A stretch of 64,000 bases of DNA from Patella vulgata (GCF_932274485.2 NC_065884.2:35855540-35919539), one strand, 5' to 3'. Shown: positions 21,509-34,700, numbered from the stretch's first letter. Notes: generated by a model from the letters alone, not told the origin. Translations and numbers: made by a program.

Positions 21509-24487
21509 TTTTTATACGCCCACATTTTCATGTGGACGTATATTGTCGTCACCCCTGTTTGTGGACACTCTACAGGTCACAATTCTTATCCGATTTTGAC
21601 AAAACTTGAAATATAGGTTTATCTCCAAAAGATCTCGGTTGGTTTCTATATTGACATGTTTCGGACCGAAACTTCATGAATAATGGCCCCTGATTGTACG
21701 AAAAATCACGTTTTTAGCTTGTGGACCCTACAGAGGTCACAAATTTTATACACCCACATTTTCATGTGGACGTATATTGTCGTCGCCACTGTCCGTCCGG
21801 GCGAACGCAATTTGTTTGTGGACACTCTACCCGTCACAATTCTTATCCGATTTTGACGAAACTTTAAATATAGGTTTGTCTCCAAAAGATCTCTGGTTGC
21901 TTTCGATATTGGCATGTATCGGATCGAAACTTCATGGATTATGGCCCCTATAGAGGTCACAATTTTTATCTGATTTTGTTGAAACTTGAAATGTAAGATT
22001 ATAACCCAAAGATCTTGGTTCCTTTCGATATTCGCGCATATCGGACCGTAACTTCCTGAATTATGGCCCCAGATTGTATGAAAAATCACATTTTTAGCTT
22101 GTGGACTGGAGTGTCATAATTTTTATCTGATTTAAAAAGTATTATTATATCACCGCTAAACCCTAAGGACAGCTGAGTTTGAATTTTGTGAAAATCGGCC
22201 CAAAACTGACGGACAAAATGGCTGCCCTTTGTGCTCAAATAGCGTAAAAATATGGTATATCAAGGTTGTGGACCCTATAGAGGTCACAATTTTTATCCGA
22301 TTTTGTTTAAACTTGAAATGTAAGTTTATAACCCAAAGATCTCGGTTCCTTTCGATATTTGCACATATCGAATTGTAATTTCCTGAATTATGGCCCTTGA
22401 TTGTTGGAAAAGTCACTTTCTTTTTAGCTTGTTCTCTATCCATCTCTCGAAAAATGTGGGCGTATCCTGCCTGGCAGCCGTTGGTTATCTGATTTTGTTG
22501 AAACTTGAAATATAAGTTTATAACCCAAAGATCTCGGTTCATTTCGATATTCGTGCATATCTCATCGTAATTTCCTGAATTATGTCCCCTGATTGTACGC
22601 AAAATCGCGTTTTTAACTTGTGAAACCCTATAGAGGTCATAATTTTTATCCGATTTAAAAAAAACCATTTTATTATATCACCGTTACACCCTAAGAACGG
22701 CTGAGTTCGAATTTCGTGAAAATCGGCCCAAAACTGACAGACAAAATGGCCGCCCTTCGTTCTCAATTAGCGTAAAAATATGGTATATCAAGGTTGTGGA
22801 CCCTATAGAGGTCACAATTTTAATCCTATTTTGATGAAACTTAAAATGCAAGTTTATAACCCTAATATCTCGGTTTCTTTCGATATTCGCGCATATCGGA
22901 ACGTAACTTCCTGAATTATGGCCCGTGATTGTACGAAAAATCGCGAATTTAGCTTGTGGACCCTATAGAGGTCATAATTTTTATCCGATTTGAAAAAATG
23001 TATTATTATATCACCGTTACACCCTAAGGACGACTGAGTTCGAATTTCGTGAAAAACGACCCAAAACTGACAGACAAAATGGCCGCCCTTCGTTCTCAAA
23101 TTGAAATGGCATAAAAATATGGTATATCAAATTTGTGAACCCTATAGAGGTCACAATTTTTATCCCATTTTGTTGAAACTTGAAATGTAAGTTTATAACC
23201 CAAAGATCTCAGCCCCTTTCAATATTCGCGCATATCAGACTGTAACTTCCTGAATTATGGTATATCAAGGTTGTGGACCCTATAGAGGTCACAATTTTAA
23301 TCCTATTTTGATGAAACTTAAAATGCAAGTTTATAACCCTAATATCTCGGTTTCTTTCGATATTCGCGCATATCGGAACGTAACTTCCTGAATTATGGCC
23401 CGTGATTGTACGAAAAATGGCGAATTTAGCTTGTGGACCCTATAGAGGTCATAATTTTTATCCGATTTGAAAAAATGTATTATTATATCACCGTTACACC
23501 CTAAGGACGACTGAGTTCGAATTTCGTGAAAAACGACCCAAAACTGACAGACAAAATGGCCGCCCTTCGTTCTCAAATTGAAATGGCATAAAAATATGGT
23601 ATATCAAATTTGTGAACCCTATAGAGGTCACAATTTTTATCCCATTTTGTTGAAACTTGAAATGTAAGTTTATAACCCAAAGATCTCAGCCCCTTTCGAT
23701 ATTCGCGCATATCAGACTGTAACTTCCTGAATTATGGCCCCTGATTGTACAAAAAATTGCATTTTTAGCTTGTGGACCCTATTGAAGGTGATAATTTTTA
23801 TCCAATTTAAAAAAACATATTATTATATCACCGTTACACTCTAAGGATGGCTGAGTTCGAATTTCGTGAAAATTGGCCCAAAACTGACAGACAAAATGCC
23901 CGCCCCTCGTTCTCAAATAGCGTAAAAATATGGTATATGAAGGTTGTGGACCCTATAGAGGTCACAATTTTTATCCGATTTTGTTGAAACTTGAAATGTT
24001 AGTTTATAACACAAAGATCGTGGTTTCTTTCGATATTCGCGCATATCGTACGGTAACTTCCTGAATTATGCCCCCTGATTGTACGAAAAATCGAGTTTTT
24101 AGCTTGTGGACCCTATAGAGGTCATAATTTTTATCCGATTTCAAAAACCGTATTATTATATCACCGTTACACCCTGAGGACGGAAGAGTTTGTATTTCGT
24201 GAAAATCGGCCCAAAACTGACAGACAAAATGGCGTCCCTCGTTTTCAAATAGCGTAAAGATATGGCATATCAAGATTGTGGACCCTATACAGGTCACAAT
24301 TTTTATCCAATTTTGTTGAAACTTGAAATATAAGTTTATAACCCAAAGATCTCGGTTCCTTTTGATATTTGCGCATATCGAATTGTAATTTCCTGAATTA
24401 TGGCCTTTGATTATAGGAAAGATCACTTTCTTTTTAGCTTGTGCTCTATTCATCTCTCGAAAATGTGGGCATATCCTGCCTGGCAGC
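21509..24487 (+). repeat. Hairpin-ended satellite element array, type A (3.0 kb)
   Basis: The 5' hairpin tacgcccacattttcatgtg begins just inside 21509, and a second 5' end is embedded at 21747. The body alternates two monomers of about 165-175 bp. Monomer A carries 'gaaacttgaaatgtaagtt', 'aagatctcggttcctttcg' and 'acttcctgaattatggcccc'. Monomer B carries 'tattattatatcaccgttac', 'gagttcgaatttcgtgaaaa' and 'gacagacaaaatggccgcc'. An internal 3' end sits at 22455-22480 and the final 3' end, 'cctgcctggcagc', at about 24473-24486. Many 75-200 codon frames result from the periodicity and are not genes. Confidence 0.9.
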
Positions 24488-24925
24488 ATAAAGTAAGCTT
24501 TTATTAAAATATAAAATAATTTCAAATAGGCATATAACGTTTTCCAATAAACAGATTTGAGCCGTTGGTTGTTTTCCAAGATAAAATACCTTTGGCTCCA
24601 ACGTTGACTCACTGTGTGCTTTTATGATTTTTGTTCTATTAATTAATGTAGGCTTTCATTTTTAAAAAATAAAATAATTCAAGATATTAAAATTCTATTT
24701 TAAATAGGCCTATAGCATTTATCAATAAACATTATTTGGGTTGATTGGTTTCTCTTTTTACAAACGCGTATAAACCAAAAACAACTTGAGAATGAATATT
24801 TTAAATATTGCTCTGGGTGTCCATGTTACACTACTGCACAAGAATGTATTAAATTATTATAAATCTGAAGTTTGCTCTAGATATCCATGACATTAGGCCT
24901 GATCTGTGATCAGACTTTTTGTGAT
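24488..24925. repeat. Two diverged direct repeat units between satellite elements
   Basis: The blocks around 24505-24575 and 24665-24755 share 'aaataataa...ttcaa.ata', 'taaatagg.atata.c.tt' and 'caataaaca', with spacing of roughly 170 bp. They look like remains of another tandem family. No gene. Confidence 0.4.
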
Positions 24926-25924
24926 TTTTTATATGCCCACATTGAAAATGTGGTCGTATATTGCCGTCGCCCCCGTTGGTACATCCGTCGTCCACAATTT
25001 ATTGTGAACACTCTACAGACTACATTTATTATCTGATTGTTTTGAAATTGATATATGTTGTTGATATTTGTGAAATAAAGAAGCCTATTTTTTTTCAGCG
25101 ATTTCCGATAATTACTGCCAGGGTTATGGCCCTTGTTTCACTTTGTTGCACCTTCTGAACGCTCTAATGACAAAAGTTATTAACCGATCTGTATGAAATT
25201 TATAGGCATCATTTAAATTAGTAAAATAAAGACGCCTATTGAATTTCAGCAATTTCCGTTAATTACATCTAGAGTTATGGCCCTTGTTTCACTTTGTTAA
25301 ATCTTGTGAACGCTCTAATGACAACTGTTATCATCCAATCTATTTGAAATTGATATGCATCATTTAGATTAGTGAAACGAACAAGCCTATTGAGTTTCAG
25401 CAAATTTCTGTTAATTACATCTAGAGTTATAGCCCTTGTTTCACTTTGTTGAAACTTGTGAACGCTTGAATGACAAAAGTTATCACCCAATCTGTATGAA
25501 ATTCATATGCATCATTTAAATTAGTGAAATAAAGAAGCCTATTGAATTTCAGCAATTTCTGTCAATTACTTCTAGAGTTATGGCCTTTGTTTTACTTTGT
25601 TGAACCTTGTGAACATTCGAACGACTAAAGTTATCATCCGATCTGTATGAAATTTATATGCATTATTTGAATTAGTAAAACGAAAAAGCCTGTCGAATTT
25701 CAACAATTTCTGTAGATTACTTCCAGAGTTATGGCCCTTGTTTTAGGTTTTAGAGCGTTGTGAACCCTCAAACGACGAAAATTATAATGTCATCTGTATG
25801 AAATTGTCTATTTAATTCCCCTTATAACCTACAAAAGAATAAATATGCGACAACCCTTGTCGACCGCTCGGACGATTTAGCTGCTGTGGGCGTGTGTTTT
25901 GTTGCCTGGCAACCTATCTTTTTG
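24926..25924 (+). repeat. Hairpin-ended satellite element, type B (complete, ~1.0 kb)
   Basis: 5' hairpin atgcccacattgaaaatgtg near 24932, 'gtcgcccccg', then about six ~150 bp monomers ('agagttatggcccttgtttc', 'tcatatgcatcatttaaatt', 'aagaagcctattgaatttca'). The conserved 3' end has 'aatatgcgacaacccttgtc' and the hairpin gttgcctggcaac (25900-25912), then 'ctatctttt'. It is one of the cleanest complete copies. Confidence 0.88.
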
Positions 25925-27290
25925 TCAGCTGATTATTTAGAAATAGAGAATTTAATTTATACTGTGTACTATTATGGAATTATCTGCCATACAAACTGAA
26001 GTTAACCATACAGCATACTATTACTATTAGTATATTAAAATTATTTTGAATTACTGAATGGTTTAAAATTAGTGATAGTGCTTCAGTAAATATTTTATTG
26101 GTCGGATTAAGGCCTACCAATAAAAGGGGAAATGTGAATTTGAAAAGCATAAAAGTATTGGGCTTACTGTTTTATTAAAAGCTAATTGCAACTGAAAATT
26201 GAGCAAAATAATATTTTGTGTTTCCATCCAAACTAACCCCATACCCTTGCAAAAAACAAACAAAAGAACGGATGGTGTACATTGTCATTTATTAATGACG
26301 AATTGAAATGAAATATGAATTAACAATAATAAAAATATTTAAACAAACAATACTACATGCATGAACACTAATAATTCAAAATAAAATCATATTTCAGTCT
26401 TAAAAATGTGGGTTGGGCTTAAAATTAAACAAATAAATGGCCATATTAAACAAAGTATTACGCCAAAATGACGATAGGGACCATGTGGGGTGGGGGGGGG
26501 GGGCAAATACATCATCCTTCTACTAGATCATGAGATTATATTGCCGAATTAATAAAAAGTTGAAAAATAGTCTAGAGAGATTAATTGTATTTACCAAGAA
26601 CAGCCCTTTTGGCATTTACAGTAAATTAAGCTTTTCAAAATTTTAACGGTGTAATTGTGAGCTCAGTTTTCGTGATTATATACTTATTAGACAGGCAGAC
26701 AGTCAGATAGATGATTAGATAGATAGTAAAGTATAGCGATATTTTTTAATTTGAAATACTTATTGGTAATAAGTATTTGTAGTTTTGATAATGGAACATT
26801 TTTTAAACGTGAATTATTTGATGAAAGTCTATAATGTGTTTATATTTACTTGTTTATTTCTATTTCTATTATGGCTTGCTCTTAATTGAACTGGAACCCA
26901 CGTTAATTTGGTTTCCCGTTCCATGTTACACTTTTCAATGTGTAAATAAAGCGGTTTATGTTTCGTCATTTTTGTTGAAAATCGTTATTTATGGACAAAA
27001 TGGAATTTATTTACTACTAAACGGGTCGAGTGCCACCCAATTTTTTTCTTGATCCTAATACTAGAGATCATTGCCTTTTCATTCAGCATTAAAAAAAAAT
27101 ACTTAAACCCGCAGTGGGTGAGATATAGATAGAATAAAATGACATACCTAAATTCAGCTATTTTGGTACCTTACAGCACTAGGTCTCTATACCAAAGACC
27201 GCTGAATGAAAGTCCATCAAACTTTCAGAATGTATACTTACTAACCATATCTGCTACCCTATAAAGTTTCATTAATCTACTCGCCGTAGT
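25925..27290. other. Unassigned AT-rich intron sequence with microsatellites
   Basis: No exon or known repeat recognised. It includes a G-run near 26489-26502 and a short GATA-type microsatellite (agatagatgattagatagatag) near 26705-26730. Confidence 0.4.
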
Positions 27291-27519
27291 TTAGTTGTAA
27301 GCCATAATTGAAAAGTGGCCAAAAAATGATGATTTTTTGTCTTTTTTCGGTCTTAAAGTTTCAAATATTTTTCTACTCTCTAAAAATGGTTCGATTGATC
27401 TAAAACTGTGGCAGTGGGGTTTGGAGGGGTTACCCATCATACATAAAAACAATGGTGGAAATCGGTCACCCACCATGTGCCGGTCCCTGCATGGTTCTCT
27501 CGCAAACGCATTCTTAAGT

Positions 27520-28776
27520 CTACTGGAATCGATTGGGGTTGGCACCCTTTCTTGAGGTTGGATTAATTTTGCGAAATGAATAACGGGATTTTGACACTGG
27601 CAATCCCGTTTTGGGTTGCGATTGCTGCGATTGTAAACGAGAGGGGACTGATTTAAGGCCAGAAGCTACTTGTGGCTGTAACCCAGTGGTAGGGATTGGT
27701 TGCACATTTCTGGCTAGCATATTTGAATATGGGACAGATGGATAACTCGGTGCCGGGTAGGCGTGTGGATTCATTGCTGAGTCATCAAAGATATTCCCAT
27801 CCCTGGGAGCATTCTGTTTTACCTTAGCAAAACAACGAAACACAGGGTGTTTGTAACCACAACGGCTACATACATGTGAAAAATCACATCTTTGACGTTT
27901 ACATCCCTGCATTTTGTTGTATTGCCAACAGGTACTTCCCCGCCCACCTGAAACTTGGGTGTGTGAGGCTTGGTGTGACACAGATCTAGTAGACGTAGCA
28001 CTAAACAGAGTCGTAGCCCTTAACCATAGGTCGGCATGCATCGAATCCCCCGGGAAAGGGGTTGATCGACGCAACATGCGAAATTCTGTATCATAATACA
28101 AAAAGGACCTGCCGCCGTATGTCTGTGCCAACTCAGATATGAGTGAGGAATACGATAATAACTTGGATGCTACTAGTGGATCTTTTTGTATCATAACATC
28201 CATAAAAATCGAAAAGGCTTTCTGCAAAAGCTCAAACGATAACAATTTGGACTTCGGTAATGAATAAATCTTGATAGTTAGTTCATCATCTGTGTCAGAA
28301 ATATTCAATGCTAACTGCGTTTGTATAATATTACCCGGCAGGAGTAATGACAAATCCACAAACTTATCCGTCCAAATATCCTGGCGAAGCCTATCGGATA
28401 TGTGTCGGGAAATTGACATGCATGTCAGACTAGTCATAGTACCTTGGTGCTGATGGACAGGTACAGGATCCGAAACTTGAAACATATCTGCTGCATTGAC
28501 CAAGAAGATATTTGGTCCTGATGGCCCACTCTGGTTTGAAGTATCCGCTCCTGATGGATCTGACGTCGATATATTAATGGACGAAGCTGTGATGGTGGCA
28601 GGAGTGCTGACAGAGGTACTTGTAGGTACTGATGAAGATGATGGAGATACCATGACTAAACCTCTTTTGATAAGTTTTGTTATCAGTAAATCTGTTAAAC
28701 GTTCTTCTGCGGTTGTTGTCATGGGTACATGGGCTGTCTCATCTTCGCTCTCTGAAGCGACAGATGGAACTTGAGG
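27520..28776 (-). CDS. Gag-like/zinc-finger protein with CCCH and CCHC-like fingers
   Basis: The reading is open for over 400 codons. The N-terminal ~80 residues are acidic and Ser/Thr-rich ('TSTSVSTPATITASS'). A central region without recognised motifs follows. Near the last third comes C-x8-C-x4-C-x3-H ('CWQYNKMQGCKRQRCDFSH'), immediately followed by 'CSRCGYKHPVFRC'. That tandem resembles nucleic-acid-binding fingers in Gag-like proteins of invertebrate DIRS-type elements. A splice acceptor, tttattttttgcag, ends at 28777 on the minus strand just upstream of the acidic region. RNA packaging or binding is an inference from the fingers. Confidence 0.55.
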   Translation of the reverse strand, partial: PQVPSVASESEDETAHVPMTTTAEERLTDLLITKLIKRGLVMVSPSSSSVPTSTSVSTPATITASSINISTSDPSGADTSNQSGPSGPNIFLVNAADMFQVSDPVPVHQHQGTMTSLTCMSISRHISDRLRQDIWTDKFVDLSLLLPGNIIQTQLALNISDTDDELTIKIYSLPKSKLLSFELLQKAFSIFMDVMIQKDPLVASKLLSYSSLISELAQTYGGRSFLYYDTEFRMLRRSTPFPGDSMHADLWLRATTLFSATSTRSVSHQASHTQVSGGRGSTCWQYNKMQGCKRQRCDFSHVCSRCGYKHPVFRCFAKVKQNAPRDGNIFDDSAMNPHAYPAPSYPSVPYSNMLARNVQPIPTTGLQPQVASGLKSVPSRLQSQQSQPKTGLPVSKSRYSFRKINPTSRKGANPNRFQ

Positions 28777-29330
28777 CTGCAAAAAATAAAGAGTTAAGGG
28801 TGGCCACAATGAAGCACAATGATGGAACAAGTATGGAATTGGTAGAAGTCCAGCATCAGAACACCCAGTGAACCAACAATCAGTCTGCATAATCCAAAAA
28901 CATGAACTACATTCAGACAAAGCCTGTGTACTTCAAACTCATGTAGCCTTCTTACAAACAAGTCCCCACCTGGACATTACAACAAACAGTAAGTCTACTT
29001 TATTCGTATACAAAACAGTATACACACAAGGATTAGTCCCACAAGATGCACAAAGACCATTGAATCAAGGTCGAACCAATGCTGTGAAAAATTCAACATG
29101 CACACATACTAAAAACCATAGTACCAAGAGCATGCACACATACTAATAACGATAGTAAAATCAACATATAAATATTTGTACTACACTGACGACACATCAA
29201 AATTTTTACAACACATGAGATCAAACGCGAACAGTTTATCTCTCAAATGAATCAGTACCGTTATATATTTATAGGTGCACAATATAACCAAAGAATTGGA
29301 ACACAATTATGATTGTAAAAAATTACTAAC

Positions 29331-30011
29331 CGCAAAATACCAGCGGATATGTCGCAATAATGCATCCCTGATGCTGCGCATAAATAACATATTACCAACT
29401 GTATTTGATAAATGAATGCCATCGTCCGAGTAAATATGTTGAAGGGGCTGCCAAAGCCCAGCTCTATGTCGCCAGAAACTAATAACACAATTAGACTCCT
29501 GGCAGAGTTGCATCAAATGCATATTCGTTGACTTAATCATATCATTAAATCCCCAGAACGGCTCAACAAATCTCAGCAAAAGCTGGCTAACAATAACACA
29601 TTTAGGGCTATATTTAGCCATAAGTAAAGACGCAAAGTGCACAACCGCGATAGCCACTTCATGCGGCAAAAACTTGCCAGATGCAACATCATTTGAACCT
29701 AAGTGTAAAACTATAATGTCAGTTTGTTGAAAAAGGCTGCTACGTGCCGCACGCACAAGCCGTCTATGCCGATCATGTCGAACTCGTAATCCGCCATGTC
29801 CCCAGCAATGCACCTCACATAAATTCAAATCTAGATCTAAATTCGAATGGCCGTAATTCTTTAAAAATGTATCTAAACGTTTAACATATGACGAGCCATA
29901 CAACACAATCCTAATAGGGCTAGGCGGCATTAACTGTAAGCTACGAAACGGCCTTTTGACTGTAAACAAAGCGCCAGTTCTTTTAGCGGAAGTCGATGTA
30001 TCACACGCCAT
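29331..30011 (-). CDS. SGNH/GDSL-family hydrolase
   Basis: The ATG at 30011 sits in a good context (atcATGg). The protein shows block I 'IVLYGSSYVKRL' (nucleophile Ser near residue 40), block III 'IVLHLGSNDV' (Asn of the oxyanion hole) and block V 'DGIHLS' (catalytic Asp/His), in the usual spacing for a ~220-residue SGNH esterase. SGNH domains occur in CR1-type LINE ORF1 and Ngaro-type elements as well as in cellular esterases. After residue 227 there is a gttagt donor (29330 leftward); with the acceptor at 28777 this gives a ~554 bp phase-0 intron. The substrate is unknown. Confidence 0.65.
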
Positions 30012-31724
30012 GATGAAAATTACAACAAGGCGAAGACAACAATTATTGCAAATTCACAATTTCAACTTACGAAACACATCGTAAATTTCCAACAAAGGTA
30101 ATTTAAAATGCAACTCGCACTAGCTACAGACCAGAAATTACCAACGTATACACACCACAGTGATATATATAAAGAGTAACGAAACATGGACAAGGACTGT
30201 AACACAAAATTCATTATTGACAATAATGTTTATTTTATGAAATTTGGAAAGGTATATTACAGATACCATAAACTTAACACTTAAATTGTTTACCACAAAT
30301 AATTATAGGCCTACATAGAATCACATTTTTCGATACACAATCTTAGAAAAAAATTAGGCTTGTCCATTATCCTTTTGCCAGAATACAACAAATTCTTCAG
30401 AAAATATAGTTAGTTCCCTCACACATGATTCTTTTTCAATTTCTTTTAAAGATAACATATGAATCTAAATTTATTGTATTCGGTAGCCTAGCGGTACGTA
30501 GGGCTATTATTGTGTTTGTAGATTTTATTTGTTTTTACAAAAAATATAGAATGTAATTTAAAGAACATGTGCAACTACAGACTTCATGGGTAAAGCTTAC
30601 TATTTAAAATTTGATCCTTTAAAAATCACAACATGTAATTCTAAAATTACGAAAATATTAGATAGCATGCGATAAGGTATGCAAGGAATGAGTTGGTTTA
30701 CATCGAAGCGCTACTACTTCTTGTCCCGCGTATACGAAATTACTAAAGAAAAGGGCCTACAATTTAAATTACCTGGTATTAATACGTTTATTAGACCTAT
30801 GACATGTCACGGAGTCAAGTGGCGTGGTTTTGATTCCCCGCATGTATGAGACGAGGAGTAGGGTCGCCTATCCAACCTATGGGGGTTTTCTCCGGGTCCT
30901 CCAGTTTCCTCTCACTGCTAAAAAAGAGCCATCCACTCAAGTGAATTATTGACATAAAACTGAACCATGTTAGTCCCAAAATTACCTAGTTTGTGTCGAG
31001 TGGACGTTAAACCAAATTTCTCTCTAGTCTCTGACTACATTACATTAATTGCACATTGATTTGATTTGATTTAGCTTAGACAAGTTAGAGCGAGAGGTCA
31101 TATTATCATAAGATAAAGATGTATCTATCTACTTCTAGGCCTGCATTACTCAGTACTCTATATTGGATTTGGAATATATCATAATATGCAATATAATGCC
31201 AATTAACCAATCAAATATGCAAACATCTTTCACCAAATATGTACATTTTTGACGATATATATTGCTGCTATTATAATCTATTATGTTATTATAGCTCAGT
31301 ATTTATTATATATTTATGGCACTAGGCCTAGCACTCGACCATGACTCGTATCATACTCGTAGCAGACAACGCAATGTAGATTGAGCTCTTTGTCTTCAGG
31401 AAAGTTGAAGAATTTTAATCCCTCAATAGTCCCTAAAATTAAAACACCCGGCGTAGGACCTACTCTGCGTACAATATCCACCACTCGGATGTTTATATTT
31501 TCTTCTGTTCAATTGCGAAACGTCTTCATTAGCCTCCGTGTTTAGTGACATTACAGACAAACCCCAAGATGCAGTGTGCGACCTACTTTTTATGCAAATG
31601 AAGTAGTTGCCACTCTGATTATTTTTACTCTGTACTATTGCTGTTAAAATGTTACCCACAGCTGCTATTATGCAAATACTACAGCATTTGCCACAAGGTA
31701 AACACCATCCCAAAGACAATAGCA
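30012..31724. other. Intron sequence, mostly unassigned
   Basis: Apart from the SINE at 30808-31037 I recognise nothing. A 'gatatatataaag' TATA-like run at 30160-30172 lies about 150 bp upstream of the SGNH start but reads equally well on both strands, so I do not call a promoter. Confidence 0.35.
30808..31037 (+). mobile_element. SINE-1, 5'-truncated and diverged
   Basis: Begins within the tRNA-like region ('gtcaagtggcgtggttttga'). It keeps 'aggagtagggtcgcc', 'ttttctccgggtcctcc', 'gtgtcgagtggacgttaaac' and a short (ct)n tail. It is more diverged than the copy at 12584. Confidence 0.85.
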
Positions 31725-34700
31725 CTTTTTATACGGCCACATTGAAATGTGGTCGTATATTGTTGTCGCCCCCGTCCGTCCGTCTGTCCGGCGTCCACAA
31801 TTGCTTGTGGACGCTCTATAAGCTAAAGTTAATATCCGATTGACTTTTAATTTATACACAGTGTTTAGGGTCATGAGATGAAGAAGCATATTGATTTTCA
31901 GCGATTTTCGATAATTACTGTCGGAGTTATGGCCCTTGATCACTTCAAAATATCTTCTGGACTCTCTAGAGGTCAAAGTTAATATTCGATTAACTTTAAA
32001 TTTATACACAGTGTTTAAGGTCATGAGACAAAGAAGCCTATTCATTTTCAATGATTTTCGATAATTACTGCCAGAGTTATGGCCCTTGATCACTTCAAAA
32101 AAATCTTGTGGACACTCTAGAGGTCAAAGTTAATATTCGATTAACTTTAAATTTATACACAGTGTTTAAGGTCATGAGACAAAGAAGCCTATTGATTTTC
32201 AACGATTTTCGATAATTACTGCCAGAGTTATGGCCCTTGATCACTTCAAAAAAATCTTGTGGACACTCTAGAGGTCAAAGTTAATATCCGATTGACTTTA
32301 AATTTATACATAGTGTATAAGGTCATGAGACGAAGAAGCCTATTGATTTTCAGAGATTTCCGATAATTACTGCCAGAGTTGTGGCCCTTGATCACTTTGA
32401 AAAATCTTGTGGATGCTCTAGCCTGACAAGGACAGCTGTCTAGTCCTTCGGATGACACAAAAAACCGAGGTCCCGTGTATACATTAGAATGCACATAAAA
32501 GATCCCTTGGCAGTTGGAATTCGATATAGGCGTATTCCCGTCTTCATTAGCCCAGTATAGGAGCAGAACAGTAGGACGTGAAACTCCTTTTCATTTCATT
32601 TTGTATACTAATCGTTAGCATAGGGCAGAACTTTATAAAAACCAAACAAATTCTAATGGTTTTCTGATAATTACTTCATGAGTTGTTACTCTTAATCAGA
32701 TTTTAATTTATTATAAGTTTTCATTTATGTGGACGTATATTGTCGTCGCCCCTGTCCGTCCGTCCGGAATTGTTTGTGAACAGTCTACAGGTCACAATTT
32801 TTATCCGATTTCAATGAAACTTGAAATATAGGTTTATCACCCTCCGATCTCGGATCCTTTCGATACTGGCATGTATCAGACTGTAACTTCATGGATTATG
32901 GCCCCTGATTGTACGAAAAATTACGTGAACTGTAGAGGTCACAATTTTTATCCGATTTGGTTTAAACTTGAAATGTATGCTTATAACACTAAGATCTCGG
33001 TTCCTTTCGATATTCGCGCATATCGGAACGTAACTTCCTGAATTATGGACCCTATAGAGGTCATAATTTTTATCCGATTTAAAAAATAGTATTATTATAT
33101 CACCGTTACACCCTAAGGACAGCTGAGTTCGAATTTCGTGAAAATTGGCCAAAATTGACAGACAAAATGGCCGCCGTTCGTTCTCAGATAGCTTAAAAAT
33201 ATGGTATATCAAGGTTGTAGACCCTATAGAGGTCACAATTTTTATCCGATTTTGTTGAAAATTGAAATGTAAGTTTATAACCCAAAGATCTCGGTTCCTT
33301 TCGATATTCGCGCATATCGGACCGTAACTTCCAGAATTATGGCCCCTGATTGTGCGAAAAATCGCGTTTTTAGCTTATGGACCCTATAGAGGTCATAATT
33401 TTTATCCAATTTAAAAAAACATATTATTATATCACCGTTACACCCTAAGGAAGGATGAGTTCGAATTTCGTGAAAATCGGCCCAAAATTGACAGACAAAA
33501 TGGCCGCCGTTCGTTCTCAAATAGCTTAAAAAATATGGTATATCAAGGTTGTGGACCCTATAGAGGTCACAATTTTTATCCGATTTTGTTGAAAATTGAA
33601 ATGTAAGTTTATAACCCAAAGATCTCGGATCCTTTCGATATTCGCGCATATCGGACTGTAACTTCCTGAATTATGGCCCCTGATTGTACGAAAAATCGTG
33701 TTTTTAGCTTGTGGACCCTATAGAGGTCATAATTTTTATCCGATTTAAAAAAACGTATTATTATATCACCGTTACACCCTAAGGAAGGCTGAGTTTGAAT
33801 ATCGTGAAAATCGGCCCAAAATTGACAGACAAAATGGCCGCCATTCGTTCTCAAATAGCGTAAAAATATGGTAAATCAAGGTTGTGGACCCTATAGAGGT
33901 CACAATTTTTATCCCATTTTGTTGAAACTTGAAATGTAAGTTTATAACCAAAAGATCTCGGTCCCTTTCGATATTTGCTCATATCGGACCGTAACTTTCT
34001 GAATTTTGGCCTCTGATTGTACGAAAAATCACGTTTTTAGCTTGTGGAGCCTATAGAGGTCATAATTTTTATCCGATTTAAAAAAAACGTATTATTATAT
34101 CACCGTTACACCCTAAGGACGGCTGAGTTCGAATTTTGTGAAAATTGGCCCAAAACTGACAGACAAAATGGCCGCCCTTCGTTCTCAAATAGCGTAAAAA
34201 TCGGCCCAAAATAGACAGAAAAAATGGCCGCCGTTCGTTCTCAAATAGCGTAAAAATATGGTATATCAAGATTGTGGACCTTATAGAGGTCACAATTTTT
34301 ATCCGATTTTTTTGAAACTTGAAATGTAAGTTTATAACCCAAAGATCTCGGTTCCTTTCGATATTCGCGCATATCGGACCGTAACTTCCTGAATTATGGC
34401 CCCTGATTGTACGAAAAATCACATTTTTAGCTTGTGGACCCTATTGAGGTCATAATTTTTATCCGATTTAAAAAATCGTATTATTATATCACCGTTGCAC
34501 CCTAAGGACGACTGAGTTCGAATTTCGTGAAAATCGGCCCAAAACTGACAGACAAAATGGCCGCCCTTCGTTCTCAAATAGCATAAAAATATGGTATATC
34601 AAGGTTGTGGACACTATAAAGGTCACAATTTTTATCTGATTTTGTTGAAACTTGAAATGTAAGTTTATAACACAAAGATCTCGGTTCCTGTCGATATTCG

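Larger units (their letters stand above)
27291..30011 (-). mobile_element. SGNH-hydrolase/Gag-like element (possible YR retroelement, DIRS/Ngaro kin), broken
   Basis: Two open regions in the same orientation: an SGNH hydrolase (29331-30011), then a Ser/Thr-rich protein with CCCH and CCHC-like fingers (27520-28776). A further frame to 27291 begins TPIDSSRLKNAF, which reminds me of the start of RT/recombinase frames in DIRS-like elements, but no RT or tyrosine recombinase follows. Ngaro-type elements of animals are known to pair a Gag-like protein with an SGNH hydrolase. No terminal repeats were found. I regard it as an incomplete fossil. A domesticated host gene is the alternative. Confidence 0.5.

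Noticed and set aside
22156-24612. Many frames of 75-200 codons with a repeated peptide pattern in the satellite arrays (also 32.9-34.8 kb)
   Set aside because: They recur because the DNA monomer lacks stops in some frames. Frame, start and end shift with each monomer and there is no domain, signal or splice context.
21509-25924. Possible CRISPR-like array because of regular repeats
   Set aside because: Monomers are ~150-175 bp with no unique spacers, in an animal genome. They are satellite DNA.
28271-28774. + strand frames of 60 and 92 codons
   Set aside because: Antisense shadows of the zinc-finger/Gag-like coding region.
30157-30180. TATA-like run upstream of the SGNH frame as its promoter
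   Set aside because: The run is nearly palindromic, in AT-rich DNA, with no supporting initiator or start-site evidence.
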